Position numbers and translations under genes: made by a program. Shown here piece after piece: positions 29,276-40,745 of a stretch of DNA of 64,000 nt. Source of the stretch: Hydractinia symbiolongicarpus. Taxonomy: Eukaryota > Cnidaria > Hydrozoa > Anthoathecata > Hydractiniidae. The stretch's first letter is position 1. Each line of letters opens with the position of its first letter. The stretch lies in contig NC_079877.1 of NCBI RefSeq assembly GCF_029227915.1, forward strand, positions 17,844,851 through 17,908,850, written 5' to 3'. The notes beneath the pieces were generated by a model. The model did no database searches. It had not been told where the DNA came from and saw nothing but the letters and a program-made list of their open reading frames with translations.

Positions 29276-30591
29276 ATGACGAACAAGAAACGTATGTGGG
29301 TTAGGAAACTATTTACCGAACGCGAAAGCAAGGGAGAATTCCATCTGCTTATCAGCGATCTTAAACTTTTTGATCACGAATATTTCTTTAAGTATTTCAG
29401 AAAAAGTCCGACTCGCTATGAGGAACTGCTGCGACTAGTTAGATAGATAGATAGATGTGCATATTTTACATGGCTAGCCTCACAAATATCGAGGGATATA
29501 CCCTGACTATTATTTCCAGGAGGGGTCATGGCGTAGATGGAGAGTCCTAGAGTATTTAATGCTCATTTTGAGCTACGCAGACCCAATTAGAGCCCGCGCT
29601 CTACTAGACAACTCCCGGCAACATCCAACGGCCCACACAGTGTGCCATCTTCCCAATTTCCCTCACATGGCTTGGGTTAACCCGGGGCTATGGTAACATT
29701 CACTCGCCCATGTTGAATCGCCGTCAGGAGGAATCGAACCCCGGTCTCCCGCACAGAGTACGAGAGCTATAACCACTAATCTACGGCGCCACTAGTTGCT
29801 TCTCGCATCATGAAATCGAACGAAAGGAGAACACCGATCGGGCCAAGTGAAAGGCTTTGTGTCACGTTTAAATATCTTGTAACTGGAGATGCGCAATGTA
29901 CAATAGCTGCTTCCTTTCGAATAATATACTACTAGAACACGAGTTTCTTAAAATACCCCAATCTGAAGAACACTGGCTTAAAATTTCTAAAGACTTCAAA
30001 CGCAAATGGAATTTTCCCCGCTGTCTAGGGGCTATAAACGGAAAGCATGTTGTCATGCAAGCTCCTCCTAGATCAGGCTCGAGTTTCTTTAACTACAAAA
30101 GAACGCATTCAATCGTGTTGTTGGCTGTATGCAATGCTAGGTACTCGTTCACGCTTATAGATGTAGGTGACTCAGGACGAAACAGTGACGGAGGAGTATT
30201 TTTGAGCAGTAAGCTAGGATTTGCAATCACAAATAATCACTTGAAGATACCGCATCCTAAACTGTTGCAAGAAGCTGGTAAAGCATTGCCCTACGTATTC
30301 GTGGGAGATGAGGCTTTCCAGCTTACAGAATTTATGATGAAACCTTATCCAAGAGAAATCTTGGATATCAAAAACAGAATTTTCAATTATCGGCTTTCCT
30401 GTGCTCGAAGGATTATTGAAAACACGTTTGGGATTGCCGCAGCAAGGTTTCGAATATTTCGCCGTCCTATAATTGCTCGTGTTGACGTCATTGTAAATGT
30501 TACCAAATCTGTTGTTGCCTTGCACAATTTTTTAATGTCTGGAAAAATGTTTGACAATGACTTCTATTGCCCCCTGCTTTCTCAGACGTGA
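29276..30591 (+). pseudogene. Harbinger (HARBI1-like) transposase gene, split by a SINE
   Basis: 29276-29440 codes for the N-terminal domain (WVRKLFTERESKGEFHLLIS, FRKSPTRYEELLRLV). It resumes at 29798 (SRIMKSNERRTP, RLCVTFKYLVTGDAQCTIAA) after the 350-bp SINE. A frame change with probable deletion near 29895 leads to the DDE domain in 29896-30591: CLGAINGKHVVMQ, IDVGDSGRNSDGGVF, YVFVGDEAFQLTEFMMKPYP, RRIIENTFGIAAARFRIFRR. The catalytic first D of the usual GAIDGKH is N here (codon at 30037-30039). This family gave rise to host HARBI1, but the breaks point to a dead transposon. Confidence 0.85.
29441..29790 (-). mobile_element. tRNA-derived SINE with 7-bp target duplication
   Basis: Flanked by ACTAGTT at 29434-29440 and 29791-29797. 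On the minus strand the head (from 29790) is tRNA-like: GGCGCCGTAGATTAGTGGTT (A box), an anticodon-arm-like CTC...GGGAG, then GGTTCGATTCC (B box). The 3' tail is the AGAT repeat at 29441-29455. Length 350 bp. It interrupts the transposase reading frame exactly, and removing it with one target copy restores frame between 29440 and 29798. Confidence 0.9.
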
Positions 30592-33500
30592 AAAATGAGC
30601 ATGGGCTTAGGTTTGGAGATTTTATGTTCTAAAATGTTAAGATAAATATTTTGTCACGTTTTTTAGCTACATGCAGATCTTAAACGCGCCAGTTTTAGGA
30701 TTTTTGGCTAGGAACAGATATTTTGAAGGCTACTAGCTAATAGCCTTACTTTTTACTAATTTTGTTTGGTATAAGAGGTTTTTCTCCAACCCAACATTTA
30801 TTTTTATGTTGAGGATATAGCCATGTAGCTATCTCATATATTTACCTAAAAAGTGATAGTATAAAAATTCAGTTTGGCTATCAATAATCGCAATATTCTC
30901 AGCAATAAATCTTATGCTAAATGCAGTTTAGCTAGGTACATCTTTATACATCTTTAATTATTTTCTTAAAAAAATTTTTGCAAATAAAATGGCTGAGCAA
31001 TTGCTTTATCTGGAGGGATAACGACAGGCTGTTTCCTGTGTTGTCATTTAAACCGAAGTTGTGATAAAGTTTTTTTGGAGAAAGGTACTGTTCACATCTG
31101 TTTAACTGTACTAAGCGCTCAGTCCCGTGACACGATTAATTTTTTATATTTTACAAAAACTTATTCCACAAAACAAAATAATATTGACCGATTGTTTTTG
31201 CTATGACAGAGTCACAACGGTGTTGTAAACTGTGTTTTTATTTCAGTCTTTGTTGCGGGAAAGTTATTTTTTGAAAAATATGTTACAGTCGCAACCTTTT
31301 TGTCTTCTATAAGCTTTTTATTTTCTAATATTGGTTTTTTTGTATGTTCTAAAATGTTAAGATAAATATATTGTCATGTTTTTAGTCACGTACAGATCTT
31401 AAACGCACCAGTTTTAGGATTTTTGGCTAGGAACGAAGATTGAGGCTAGCTAGCTAGAACCTTACTTATTCCACCATTTATTTTTGTGTTGAGACTGTAG
31501 CCATTTAGCTAGCTCCTATCTTTGGCTAGAAGTGAGAGTACAAAAATGCAGTTAGGCTACAACAATATTCTTAAACAATAAGTGTTATGCTATAAATGCA
31601 GTTAGCTAGGTAGCTAGCTACATCTTTTATTATTTTTTATTTGCAAATAAAATGACTGACAGATTGTTTTAGCTGAACCGGTAATGAGCTCTTCCCTGTG
31701 TTTTCATTAAAACTGAAGTTGCAATGAAGTTTTTTTGGAAAGGGGTATTACGCCTATATGCCTGTTCAACTCTGTTTAACTATACTAAGTGGTTAGCCCA
31801 GTGTTAACAACAGACTGTTGTTTTTGGTAAAGGTTGTTACGCCTATGCGCATTTACAAAATGGTTTACCTGTACTAAGGGGTCAACCCAATGTGACGATT
31901 CATTTTCAAACTTTCTCGGTAATCACACCTGTACGGATGTGCAACAATGTTTGCCTGGACTAACTGCACAGCCCTGTTGTGTTTTTTTAAACAGAGTCTG
32001 TGAGAAAGTTTTTTCCAAAGGCGTATTATTCCTATATGCCTGTGCAACACGGTTTAACTGTAGTAAGCGCTTAGCCCAGTGTCAAGATAAATTCTTTAAC
32101 TTTCACAAAAACTTATTCCGCAAAATATAATAATATTGACTGATTGTTTTTGCTATGATGGGGTACCGACTGTTGTTTGTAAACTGTGTTTTTATTTCAG
32201 CTCTCGTTGCGGAAAATATGTTACAGTCGCAAGACTATGGTGTATGCGCTTCACTTAATTTACGACATACTGTATACATGTACTAGAGCGCTCCACCTGA
32301 TCGTGTGGATGGCACAGTTAACGGCTCTTATTAAGCGCTCCACAGAGTATTTAACGTCAGGTCACACCTTGCCTTTGGCTTACCCCGGCGTTTCGACACC
32401 GGGGTAAGCCAAACGCGAGACATGCTTAAGTAATATAAAAAGGATGGGCGGGCCATCGACTAGTCTATATTATAATGCCCGTATACGTCTGTCTGTCTGT
32501 CACGCAAAATGGTAGCTTAGCTGCGACGAGCGAACCCGTGGATTTTCCACGGGCTAACGACTAGTGACAGAAAATTTTCCGTTCCGCGGAAAATTTGTTG
32601 GAGTGGAAATTGACCTTATGGGACCTACTTTTATACAGCGCAGTCTGGGCATTAGTAAAGCGCTTGTAGGGACAATTTTTTCATAATGGTAGCGCAACTA
32701 GAAGAAAACAACAACATAACAGAAAATTTAACTTGTTACTTTACCCATGAAAGTATAAATAAATTTTATACCTCCAGGCTTTACTATTATAACACTAAAA
32801 TCAAAGAAGAGTATTCTTTAATGGTTTATGGACTGTATTCTATCCAAAAACACAAAATTCAAGGTTATTAATGACTAAAAACTGTTATTTTGTCGTAAGG
32901 TTAGACTAGCTAATAAAAGTCCAGTGTCCGACGCGTTAAATTAAACCAGAAAGAAATGTTATTGTTTGCACCACATTGCTAATTTTTATTGTTATCTTCA
33001 AACGTATGTCCCCAATAGCTACTACCACTATATTTAAGTTTCATATTGAGCGAGACAACGTATTTTTTTAGCACAGAGATGGAGTTTTTGTTGTTTTTTA
33101 AAGATGGTGCTAAGCGTAGCTAGAAACGATATGAGATTTTTCAAAAAAGAAGTGGAGGTTAAGTGCCTAGTATATCACTATTTTTTACATGTAATGAACC
33201 CCTTTTTTGGGCTTACACTTCCACCTAAAGCTAGCTAGCATAAAACTGTCGACTTAGCTGGAATAATAACAGAACTTAGATAACATATAGTTAGCTAGCT
33301 ACTTTTGTTTGCTCTTTTTTATGCTAGCTAGCCCGCAAAAAAAGAGCAAGTGTGATATAGCTAGCATAAAAAAAGCTACAAAGCTAGCATTAAATTAACT
33401 ACTTAGTTGGGATAAAACTACCAATGTAGCTAGCATAAAATCAACTGTCAACTACATACCTAGCTTAAAAAAATTCTTTTGGACAGATTTTTTTAGCTAA

Positions 33501-34641
33501 AGTAGCTAGCTATTACCGACTTTCATATAACGCGGTCTGGGCACTAGTAAAGCGCTTGTAGGGACAAATTTTTTCATAATGGTAGCGCAACTAGAAGAAA
33601 CCAACAGCATTAACAGAAAATTTAACTTGTAACTTTACCCAAGGAGGTATTAAATAACTTTTATACCTCCATGCTTTACTGTTATAACACTAAAATCAAA
33701 AAAGAGTATTGTTTAATGGTTTATGGACTGTATTCTATCCAAAAAACCCCACAAAATGCAAGGTTATTAATGACTAAAATCTGTTGATTCCGTCAAGGTT
33801 AGCCTAACTAATAAAAGTCAAGTGTCCAACATGTTAAGCCAGAAAGAAATGTTATTGTTGGCACCACATTGCTAATTTTTATTGCTATCTTTAAAAAGTA
33901 TTGTCCCCAATAATTACTGCCACTATATTTCAAAAGTAAGCAAGTGCAGTAGTTGTGCAGTTAGCTATCTACTAGCTAGCTGACTAAAGGTAGGTGTAGT
34001 TTAAACCAGTTAGCTTTAGTTAGTCTGGCCAGTGCACAAGGACAGGAAAAACATCACTGTAACTACTTTTTTTATATTATCATTATGTTAGCTGTTAGTT
34101 ACCTAAACCCTAAATATACAAAAAAATTAAAATCTATTATCCACAAAAATGGCTACCACAAAGTTTTTCATTTTTTTTCCAGAGTAAATTTTCGTTATTT
34201 GACAATGCTGATTTTTACTAAATCTTCAGCATCGGGAAAAAGCATATGCAAAAATCTTCATCAACATTTGACATATGTAAATAATTTTCCTAAAACATAC
34301 TCAAGTCCAGCAAATGAAAAATCATATATATATATAAAGATTACCTACACCCACAAAAAACATTTCCTCATAAAAAAGAAAACAGTCAGAAAAAGTTAAA
34401 TTAGAAATTTAAAAAACTTTTAAAAATTAAATTTTAAACCCAACGGAATTGACTATGAATCTGTATCATTTCCTTATACATTATCTGAAATTATGTCTTT
34501 ATTGCATGTCTTTGTCTGCAACGAAACAACAAAATTATAGTAGCTAATGGATGTTTGAATGTTTCTACAATTGCTTTTCACCCGATGACTTCCCATTCAA
34601 TCACAACAAAGTTATTTTACGAGATGCTACACCATAAAGTT
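30592..34641. repeat. Host sequence with two pairs of diverged tandem duplications and CTAGCTA-rich tract
   Basis: 30626-31335 and 31343-32230 share blocks in the same order (TGTTCTAAAATGTTAAGATA, CCAGTTTTAGGATTTTTGGC, AATATTGACYGATTGTTTTT). 32637-32925 and 33528-33910 are a second pair (AGTAAAGCGCTTGTAGGGAC, ATAATGGTAGCGCAACTAGA). 33227-33520 is packed with TAGCTAGCATAAAA-like units. 32480-32600 has a GTCTGTCTGTC microsatellite. The short frames here (31834, 32686, 34085) look accidental. Confidence 0.65.
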
Positions 34642-34646
34642 ATGTA

Positions 34647-35335
34647 CAGTTAGGGACAACTGCAAATTAGACTATTCCGCCTAAATAGGCCATGATAGAC
34701 AAATTAGGCGAAATTTATCTTCTAACTAGGCTATCGACACTAAATTTGCTTATTACAGTCTTCTGGTTAGTGGTCGCACCGATCTTTAAGGTTAAAAATG
34801 ATCTAACAAACCTCCCTCGGATGGAGAAGTTTTATTTTCGTAAATGTTATGGTGCGTTTTGAAGATATTGCTTTTAGTTTGTTATGCTGATCCCGATGTG
34901 CACAACGTTTTTTTCCGGCGTGTTTTAAAATACCGCCTAAATACACTATTTTGATTTAAAAGAAAGATGGTGGATGGTTAGGCAATGATGTCCTAATTAC
35001 GCTATCATAGACAAAATAAGCTATTTGGACAATCTCTCCCCGGACCTTGTTCTAGTCGATTGGAAACGAGTTTGGTTGGTGGGCACGTTTACATGTATAA
35101 CTTTTATATCCACTATGCAAATTCTATGAAATTTGACCTAAGCAAAGATGACTAAGTCAGCAAGTAGTACAGGAAAAATGATGGCGAGACCAACAAAGAT
35201 TGCGAAGATATCGTCGATTAAAATTTTCCATCTCTTAAATAGACTATTCTCTCCAAGTTAAGCTATTAAAAATCTCCTAATTTAGCTACTAGCTTGTTTA
35301 GGAGAAATGGTCTAATTTGCAGTTGTCCCTAACTG
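34647..35335. mobile_element. 689-bp MITE with CAGTTAGGGAC inverted repeats
   Basis: Ends are exact inverted copies for at least 25 bp (CAGTTAGGGACAACTGCAAA...), flanked by ATGTA at 34642-34646 and 35336-35340. No open frame. CAG...CTG termini with a 5-bp duplication do not let me assign a superfamily. Removing it joins 34641 to 35341, beside the left edge of Polinton-A. Confidence 0.85.
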
Positions 35336-35379
35336 ATGTAGCCGGCGGAGTTAAATATTCGCTTTTAGATAATCATCTT

Positions 35380-35929
35380 TTAAATACCCATCTCAAGCCT
35401 TTCAATGGCTTCATTCGAGCTTTCATGGATCTGACCATCGGCATCTACCTGATTAGCCAATCTTTTGATGCTATCCTCCGAATTTCTAATATTTACATTA
35501 TACGTGGCTATCTTGTTTTTAAGACTCTTAATATTCCCCTGGTAGGTTTGAAGTTCAAAATCGAGTCCCTTTAATTCGCGTTCGGTAAATATGCCGGAGA
35601 ATGAAGTATCCGTAATGGTTCCGGCATCGGAGAATAAAGTTTCCTCCGTAAAAGTCTCAACATCATGCTTAATTCTCCCGATTTTATTAATAGTTTTCCT
35701 CCGAATTATCTCACCGAGGTCCTCCTTACCCTTATTAACAATAGTACCAATCTCAGTCGCAAGATTCTTGGCGAGATCCTGGGCCTCTGCCTTGCTGCCG
35801 TCAGTACTGACCCGGCATTGGGGTCCCGGATGTTCCGGGGAGTTGTGTTGATTGCTGGGTATCTTCCTAATCACCCTTATCATCATGCTTACCAACATCC
35901 TCCTTGGGCGTGAATATTGGATTATCCAT
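35380..35929 (-). pseudogene. Coiled-coil Polinton protein divergent from capsid gene, frameshifted
   Basis: ATG at 35929 (MDNPIFTPKEDVGKHD) lies 35 bp from the divergent capsid start. After a frame change near 35870 a long frame runs to TAA at 35380: QDLAKNLATEIGTIVNKG, FTERELKGLDFELQTYQGNI, NSEDSIKRLANQVDADG. Mostly heptad-rich helix. It holds the same slot as 4101-4556 of Polinton-1 but shows no obvious similarity, so this slot may be variable cargo or fast-evolving. Confidence 0.6.
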
Positions 35930-35964
35930 TTATTTACATTTTTACTCATATATAATAAATAACC

Positions 35965-36817
35965 ATGAATGCATACGGTATCCTGATGGATCCTTATGCA
36001 GAAAGCAAGCAGCCTCTTGGTATGAAGGGACGAAGACAAAGGGTCCAGATTTTCCATACCCCATCAACCATTCACCAGAAAGAAGATCTGTATGTTGATA
36101 TTCCGAATATGCCGCAGAATGATGTTATTATCCCGGGTAGTCTCAAGCTCTTATTTGATTTGACACTTACAGGGAGCAACACAAAACGTACGATCGTGTC
36201 GAACATAGGCAAATCCCTGGTTAAAAATCTACGTATTACTCTAAATAACAAAGAGGTTCAGAATATAAGCGACTACAACATTTTGGCATTGTACCGAGAT
36301 TTATGGCTATCCAAGTCTGAGCGCAAAAACAACCTCATATTGGAGGGGATTAACCCTAATGACGGAACAATCAGGGCCCTGCAGGTCAAGGCAACTGGTC
36401 ATGTGGGAACAGACGAGGAAAAGGTCATCGTTAAGGCCTATGGGAATACCTTTTGTATCCCATTGGGGAGGATGTTCCAGCTGACCCGGGACCTCCCATT
36501 CTATCCGGCAGGCCTGTACGACAGATTTCAATTCATTATCAACTTTGCGCCCTACAGCGATGTCATCAAGGATGCAGGGACGGCAGCCTTGGGGTCTACA
36601 GCAGCAATGAGAGATACGCGCTCTTCATCGACGTCCGGAGCTCCCCTGATGATATACTACATGGTAGTGGTAGCCGCTGCAACGCTTGAGTGATGGTATA
36701 ACCTTGCATATCACCAAAGAAGCCGATGGAACAGGTGATTATAAATGTTACGTGTATCTCTTACAAGATGCCCAGCTGAATGTCCTGGGTGGTAGGCTTG
36801 ATCGTGTTGAGTATTAA
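35965..36817 (+). pseudogene. Major capsid protein of Polinton-A, internal deletion
   Basis: Starts MNAYGILMDPYAESKQPL and matches the Polinton-1 capsid through IVSNIGKSLVKNLRITLN, YNILALYRDLWLS, TRDLPFYPAGLYDRFQF and FAPYSDVIKDAGT. At about 36606 it jumps to the C-terminal region (NERYALFIDVRS), losing some 430 bp that Polinton-1 has, and ends in another frame at TAA 36815-36817. The first half is in better condition than in Polinton-1 (no break in 210 codons). The lost part would be most of the second jelly roll. Confidence 0.85.
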
Positions 36818-36821
36818 TAAA

Positions 36822-37179
36822 TGGCTGCTATAGCAGTGCTGGTGGCTGGGGCGGCCATAAACGCCCTGACGTTCAGCGGGACCAATTATCTATTCAGCAA
36901 GCTTTCAGGGCATGGCGAAGCGGAACGGAAAAGGCATGACGAGGCCGTCGAAAATTAAATTCGGCTCAGGCCCAATGGATTAGAGGCAGACAGAAAAAAG
37001 CAAGCAAGAGTCTTAGGGAGCTTGATGACTCTATGAAACAGTATTACATCAAATTGAAGAAGGAGGTACCGCAATTGAAAGATTTCTACACACCCTGGAA
37101 GCAACAGCAGGATGGTAAGTTAACGTTCGTTGTTGGCTCCCTGGCTCTGTTCGGCTTCGTAGCTTACAAATTCTTGTAA
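36822..37179 (+). pseudogene. Conserved Polinton two-membrane-segment protein, one frame change
   Basis: MAAIAVLVAGAAINALTFSG begins four bases after the capsid stop. A TAA near 36956 is bypassed by a one-base shift, after which the charged helix (RELDDSMKQYYIKLKKEV) and C-terminal membrane segment (FVVGSLALFGFVAYKFL) follow to TAA at 37177-37179. Same gene as 5896-6261. Confidence 0.75.
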
Positions 37180-37213
37180 AAACATGCGTTTTAACATGTA
37201 TAAATAAAGGAAC

Positions 37214-37964
37214 ATGTCAAAAGCATCACATATCGTTACAGAGGAGGAAGCAGAAAAACTGAGTAATATCTACTATACACCGGAACATCTCTGGACCGTA
37301 GCAAGACCCTTGCGAACAAAGAAGGCCAGCGAATTCGCCGACATGATCAAAGATATCTACAAAGCGGGACCTCTTCGATACCCCAAAACCTTCCCTTGTG
37401 ATAACGGTAGTGAGTTCAAATCAGATGTGGGCAAGCTCCTGGAATGAAAGGGGTGGAAATTAATTGGGAAACTACTAAATATCATCACAAGTTCACGGGT
37501 TTCGTCGAATCGTACAACAAGGTTCTTGCAGAGAGACTCTTTAAGCCTCAAGATGCCCAAGAGTTGGCTTCCGATGAGACTAGTACCACTTGGGTCAAGC
37601 ATTGGTACACCATAGTGAAGGGCCTCAACAGTTCCAAGACTACCATGATCAGCATGAGGCCCAGCAAAGCGAACAAACTCGAAGATGTACCACTTGCAAA
37701 GGGTGAGGAATACCCCGAAGAGAAACCCCTGCCCGAGGATGGCCTCTTTCTCTATCTTCTGCATCCCGGAGAGAGACACATGGAGATTCGAAACGACGTG
37801 CCACCGATGCCTTCTGGAGTAGGAAAACGTATAGGTAGGATAGGATCGTGACAGGTATGCTATACTATTTGAAGGATGATCCTGAAAAAAGCTTCGTCTC
37901 GGAAGAGTTGATGCTTATTCCCGAAGATGTTGAAGTGCCCCCGGATCATGTTAAAGAGTGGTAG
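37214..37964 (+). pseudogene. Integrase of Polinton-A, core deletion
   Basis: MSKASHIVTEEEAEKLSNIY to EHLWT is followed at about 37297 directly by VARPLRTKKASEFADM, so some 80 codons including the first catalytic D are gone. The second D (PCDNGSEF) and E (FVESYNKVLAERL) remain, with a frame change at 37445. The C-terminal beta domain is shifted again and ends at TAG 37962-37964. Part of the deleted segment is present in the Polinton-B fragment starting at 40746. Confidence 0.85.
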
Positions 37965-38042
37965 GGCCCATGGTGGATGCCCCCACCAGCCCATAATTTT
38001 TAATACTACCCGTGGGAGTAGTATTAAAAAATTAGCGTCTGC

Positions 38043-38545
38043 CTAGTCCCCTAATGCCGGAACGCCCAGATCATATAGGTCATCGCGTGTAAGGTCCACA
38101 AAACCGAAATGGTTTCTATAACGCTCCACATGTTCTTCTTCTTCGAACCTATTAAAGACATACATGCCATTGGGGTTGTCGATGACAACAATCTCCTCCG
38201 CCCCCGGGTAGTTGTCACTGAACCATAGTCTCTTTTTGGCAATGTTGCGCCTTTGTACACGCGTGCAATAATAGGGAAGATGATGGTATTCGTCGTCATC
38301 CTGTGCGCTATGTTTTCGATGGATCATGATAACGTTGTCTGTCCCTATATCCTAGGCATGTGGTACGTACCGTTCCTTGAGCCTTGTATTTTCCTGGGTC
38401 TGTATCTCAAGCTCGTCCTCAAGTACCATGAGCTGACTATCCCTGCCGTCTAGATCATCCTCGAGTATGGCGACGGCAATATTCCTGTCCTTGAGGGCTT
38501 GGCGCTGCTTCTCAAGTTACTGCTTTAGGCTTTCGGAAACGTGGT
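38043..38545 (-). pseudogene. BRO-family gene remnant (coiled coil and C-terminal domain)
   Basis: Homologous to the C-terminal 60% of 8040-8861: coiled coil (KDRNIAVAILEDDLDGRDSQ), RLKERYVPHA, then a TAG, then YYCTRVQRRNIAKK and DNPNGMYVFNRF. The Bro-N domain is missing; at about 38546 the sequence changes to polymerase. Confidence 0.75.
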
Positions 38546-40368
38546 ATTCATTGATTCACAATTTTACACCAAAACTTTGCCACGTATTCAGCGTCTATGC
38601 TCTGGAATTCAAGACAGTTAGTATCTGCACACTGCTTACATTTCATACCTGCGGTGTTTGTACCAATGAGATTGCTTGCCAATTTTTCCAACGAGGATGC
38701 CATAAATCGACAGGAATCTATGAACCGTATCTCTATTGTCTTGTATATCTCGCCATCACCATACCCCATACCTCCAAGGGGTACTGTAGACTTTCAGGGG
38801 ATCTGGTACATCTCCATAGGCGAAGGTACTATATGTGCACCACCCGGACGGTACGTGCTTGCTAAGCTTTGTGGTCTTGGGCTCTCTTGCATCCTTTTCC
38901 ATTGGTATTAGTAGGCTTTCAAAGTCGGCATAGATGGCAAATGGCACCTTGAATTTTTGCTGGCCATCTCTGTATTATAGCTATTTTTCGGCCTCATTGT
39001 TGGCATTGTATTTTTAACTGCCTCGTGATCGGTGCAATATCTGTAATGCTTGTTTCTCGATTGTGCCATGGGAAAGCCCTGTAGGCAGTTTAGGCAGAAG
39101 TGCATTGCGTTCCTATTTTTGAGATCTCTTTGCCCAGAAGCCTCGACAGACTTTTGACGGCCGTATAATGTCTCTTTTTATCATTGGTGATGTATAATAG
39201 GGTCACCACCTTGGTACGCCCGTTGTGCACGGATTGGAGTAGGTTGTTGATCCTCTTTCCTTCTACATACAGAACATTCACCGCAATGTCGGGGTTATTC
39301 GCCTCAAATTTGTAGATTGATTTGATAGCTGTTGGGTACTCTATACCATCCCAATTATAGAGGTCTACGTATGATTTCAGCTTGGCTATTCTATGTGTGT
39401 CTTTTCAATTTCCTCATGATGCAGGATGCTATAACAGCCCATTTGAAGCACTCCTCATCTTCATTTTTTGAATTAATAATTGCCTTCTTCGAAGCTATCC
39501 ATTTAGGTAGTTTGATGTACGATGAACCCCTTGTCAGGCGTAGCTTGTGGAAGTCTACGTCGAGGTATAGGATTTTGGATATTATTAAGTGGCATTGGGG
39601 TAACGCCGGATTTTCCACATGTGTTTTAACCTGGGCAAACATGCTGGATAAGATGTCATCTACATCGTTACCCTGAAATACTGAGGCCATATTGCTATGG
39701 AAGACCTTTTTCACCTCAATATACTCCTCACCATTGGCCCCCTCTATATTTATTGGTTTTTTCCACATTATCCATAGCGACAGCTGTGCCTTCGCTGATC
39801 CCATATCTTCTACCTGCCCCTCAACTAAGGTTTTCACGTTTGACCGCACCATCCCGATATACCCATCAACATGAGCATTTCCTATGCCGGTAATTCGGAA
39901 ACTCCTAAAAGTCCTGTGAAGAGCATGCTTATGCTCCTGTGGTGTAAGATCTTCCCCTGGTTGTTCCTATATATAGTCTTCCTTGGTCTCTTTTTCTACT
40001 TCGTTATGAAGTGTAGGCCTTGTATTGGTTGCCCTGCGATAGAGCTCTATCACTTCTCGTTTGAATTTTGCATAACTATTCATGGCCCCTTCTTTTATAG
40101 GCTTTGGAATGGCATCAACTAACCAGTTGTACCATTCCTGCATCTTATCCCTTACAACGGTAGGACGGACCTTCGCCATCTCCTGTTTCTCAAAGATATC
40201 CATATCCCCCGGTACCATAGGCTTGGCCGGTTGTTTAGGTGGCCTCTGTGGCATATCCCCATTCCCCAATAAGGCAACCAATTCATAATGCCCTACCAAA
40301 CCATGACTTTTGCGATATCTCGTAATTGTTTGACTGTGTATGAATTCATTCTCTTTATTTATATACAA
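38546..40368 (-). pseudogene. Protein-primed DNA polymerase, N-terminal half (Polinton-A)
   Basis: Minus-strand fragments in order from 40368: N-terminal domain (QEWYNWLVDAIPKPIKEG), YIEVKKVFHSNMASVFQG, LYLDVDFHKLRLTRGSSY, NNPDIAVNVLYVEGKR-type region, a zinc-finger pattern (HFCLNCLQGF), then exonuclease motif PFAIYADFESLL near 38940 and CADTNCLEFQ near 38600. At least five frame changes. The palm with its catalytic motifs is absent; the deletion point matches about 45712 of Polinton-B. Confidence 0.85.
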
Positions 40369-40745
40369 TTTTTTGTTTGTCGGAGGATTTCATAACGGTC
40401 AAAACTAATGCAGTTATTTCCCTTGGGGGAATTCCCTTACTCATTTTTGCATGATAGGGAATTACCATGTATGTGCGTTGATTATTAGGGAATTGCGCTA
40501 GAAAATATTGGACCTCTTATTCTACTTTTGATAACGTCATTACAGTGAATACTAGGTCTTATGTAGATTAATATTGAATGGGTCTTGGAATGGATGATTA
40601 ATATGGCTAAGCATGGCATGGTACCGGATGGTGTGGTGATTATTAGAGGATTGTCGATAACTTTGCGGGGGGTTCCTATGGGTTGCCGTGACGTCATTGT
40701 TGTACGCGCACGCGACTGCGTCAGAAGGAACATTTTCCTATCTCT

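Larger units (their letters stand above)
35341..40745. mobile_element. Polinton-A: right end and internally deleted body
   Basis: Carries, in Polinton-1 order, a gene divergent from the capsid, capsid, membrane protein, integrase and BRO C-terminus, then jumps to the polymerase N-terminal half. The right end reads GAAGGAACATTTTCCTATCTCT at 40745, AG...CT-type terminus shared with Polinton-B at 47837. No left inverted repeat was found; the left edge near the MITE is undefined. The missing block corresponds to the ATPase through the polymerase palm. Confidence 0.8.

Noticed and set aside
29700-29790. tRNA gene on the minus strand
   Set aside because: A and B boxes are present, but the acceptor stem pairs poorly and the segment is the head of a 350-bp SINE with target duplications.
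34085-34399. 104-codon plus-strand frame before the MITE
   Set aside because: Lysine/tyrosine-rich AT translation with no family or neighbour support.
35929-36057. N-terminal extension of the coiled-coil frame of Polinton-A
   Set aside because: It runs antisense through the capsid start; the ATG at 35929 agrees with the arrangement in Polinton-1.
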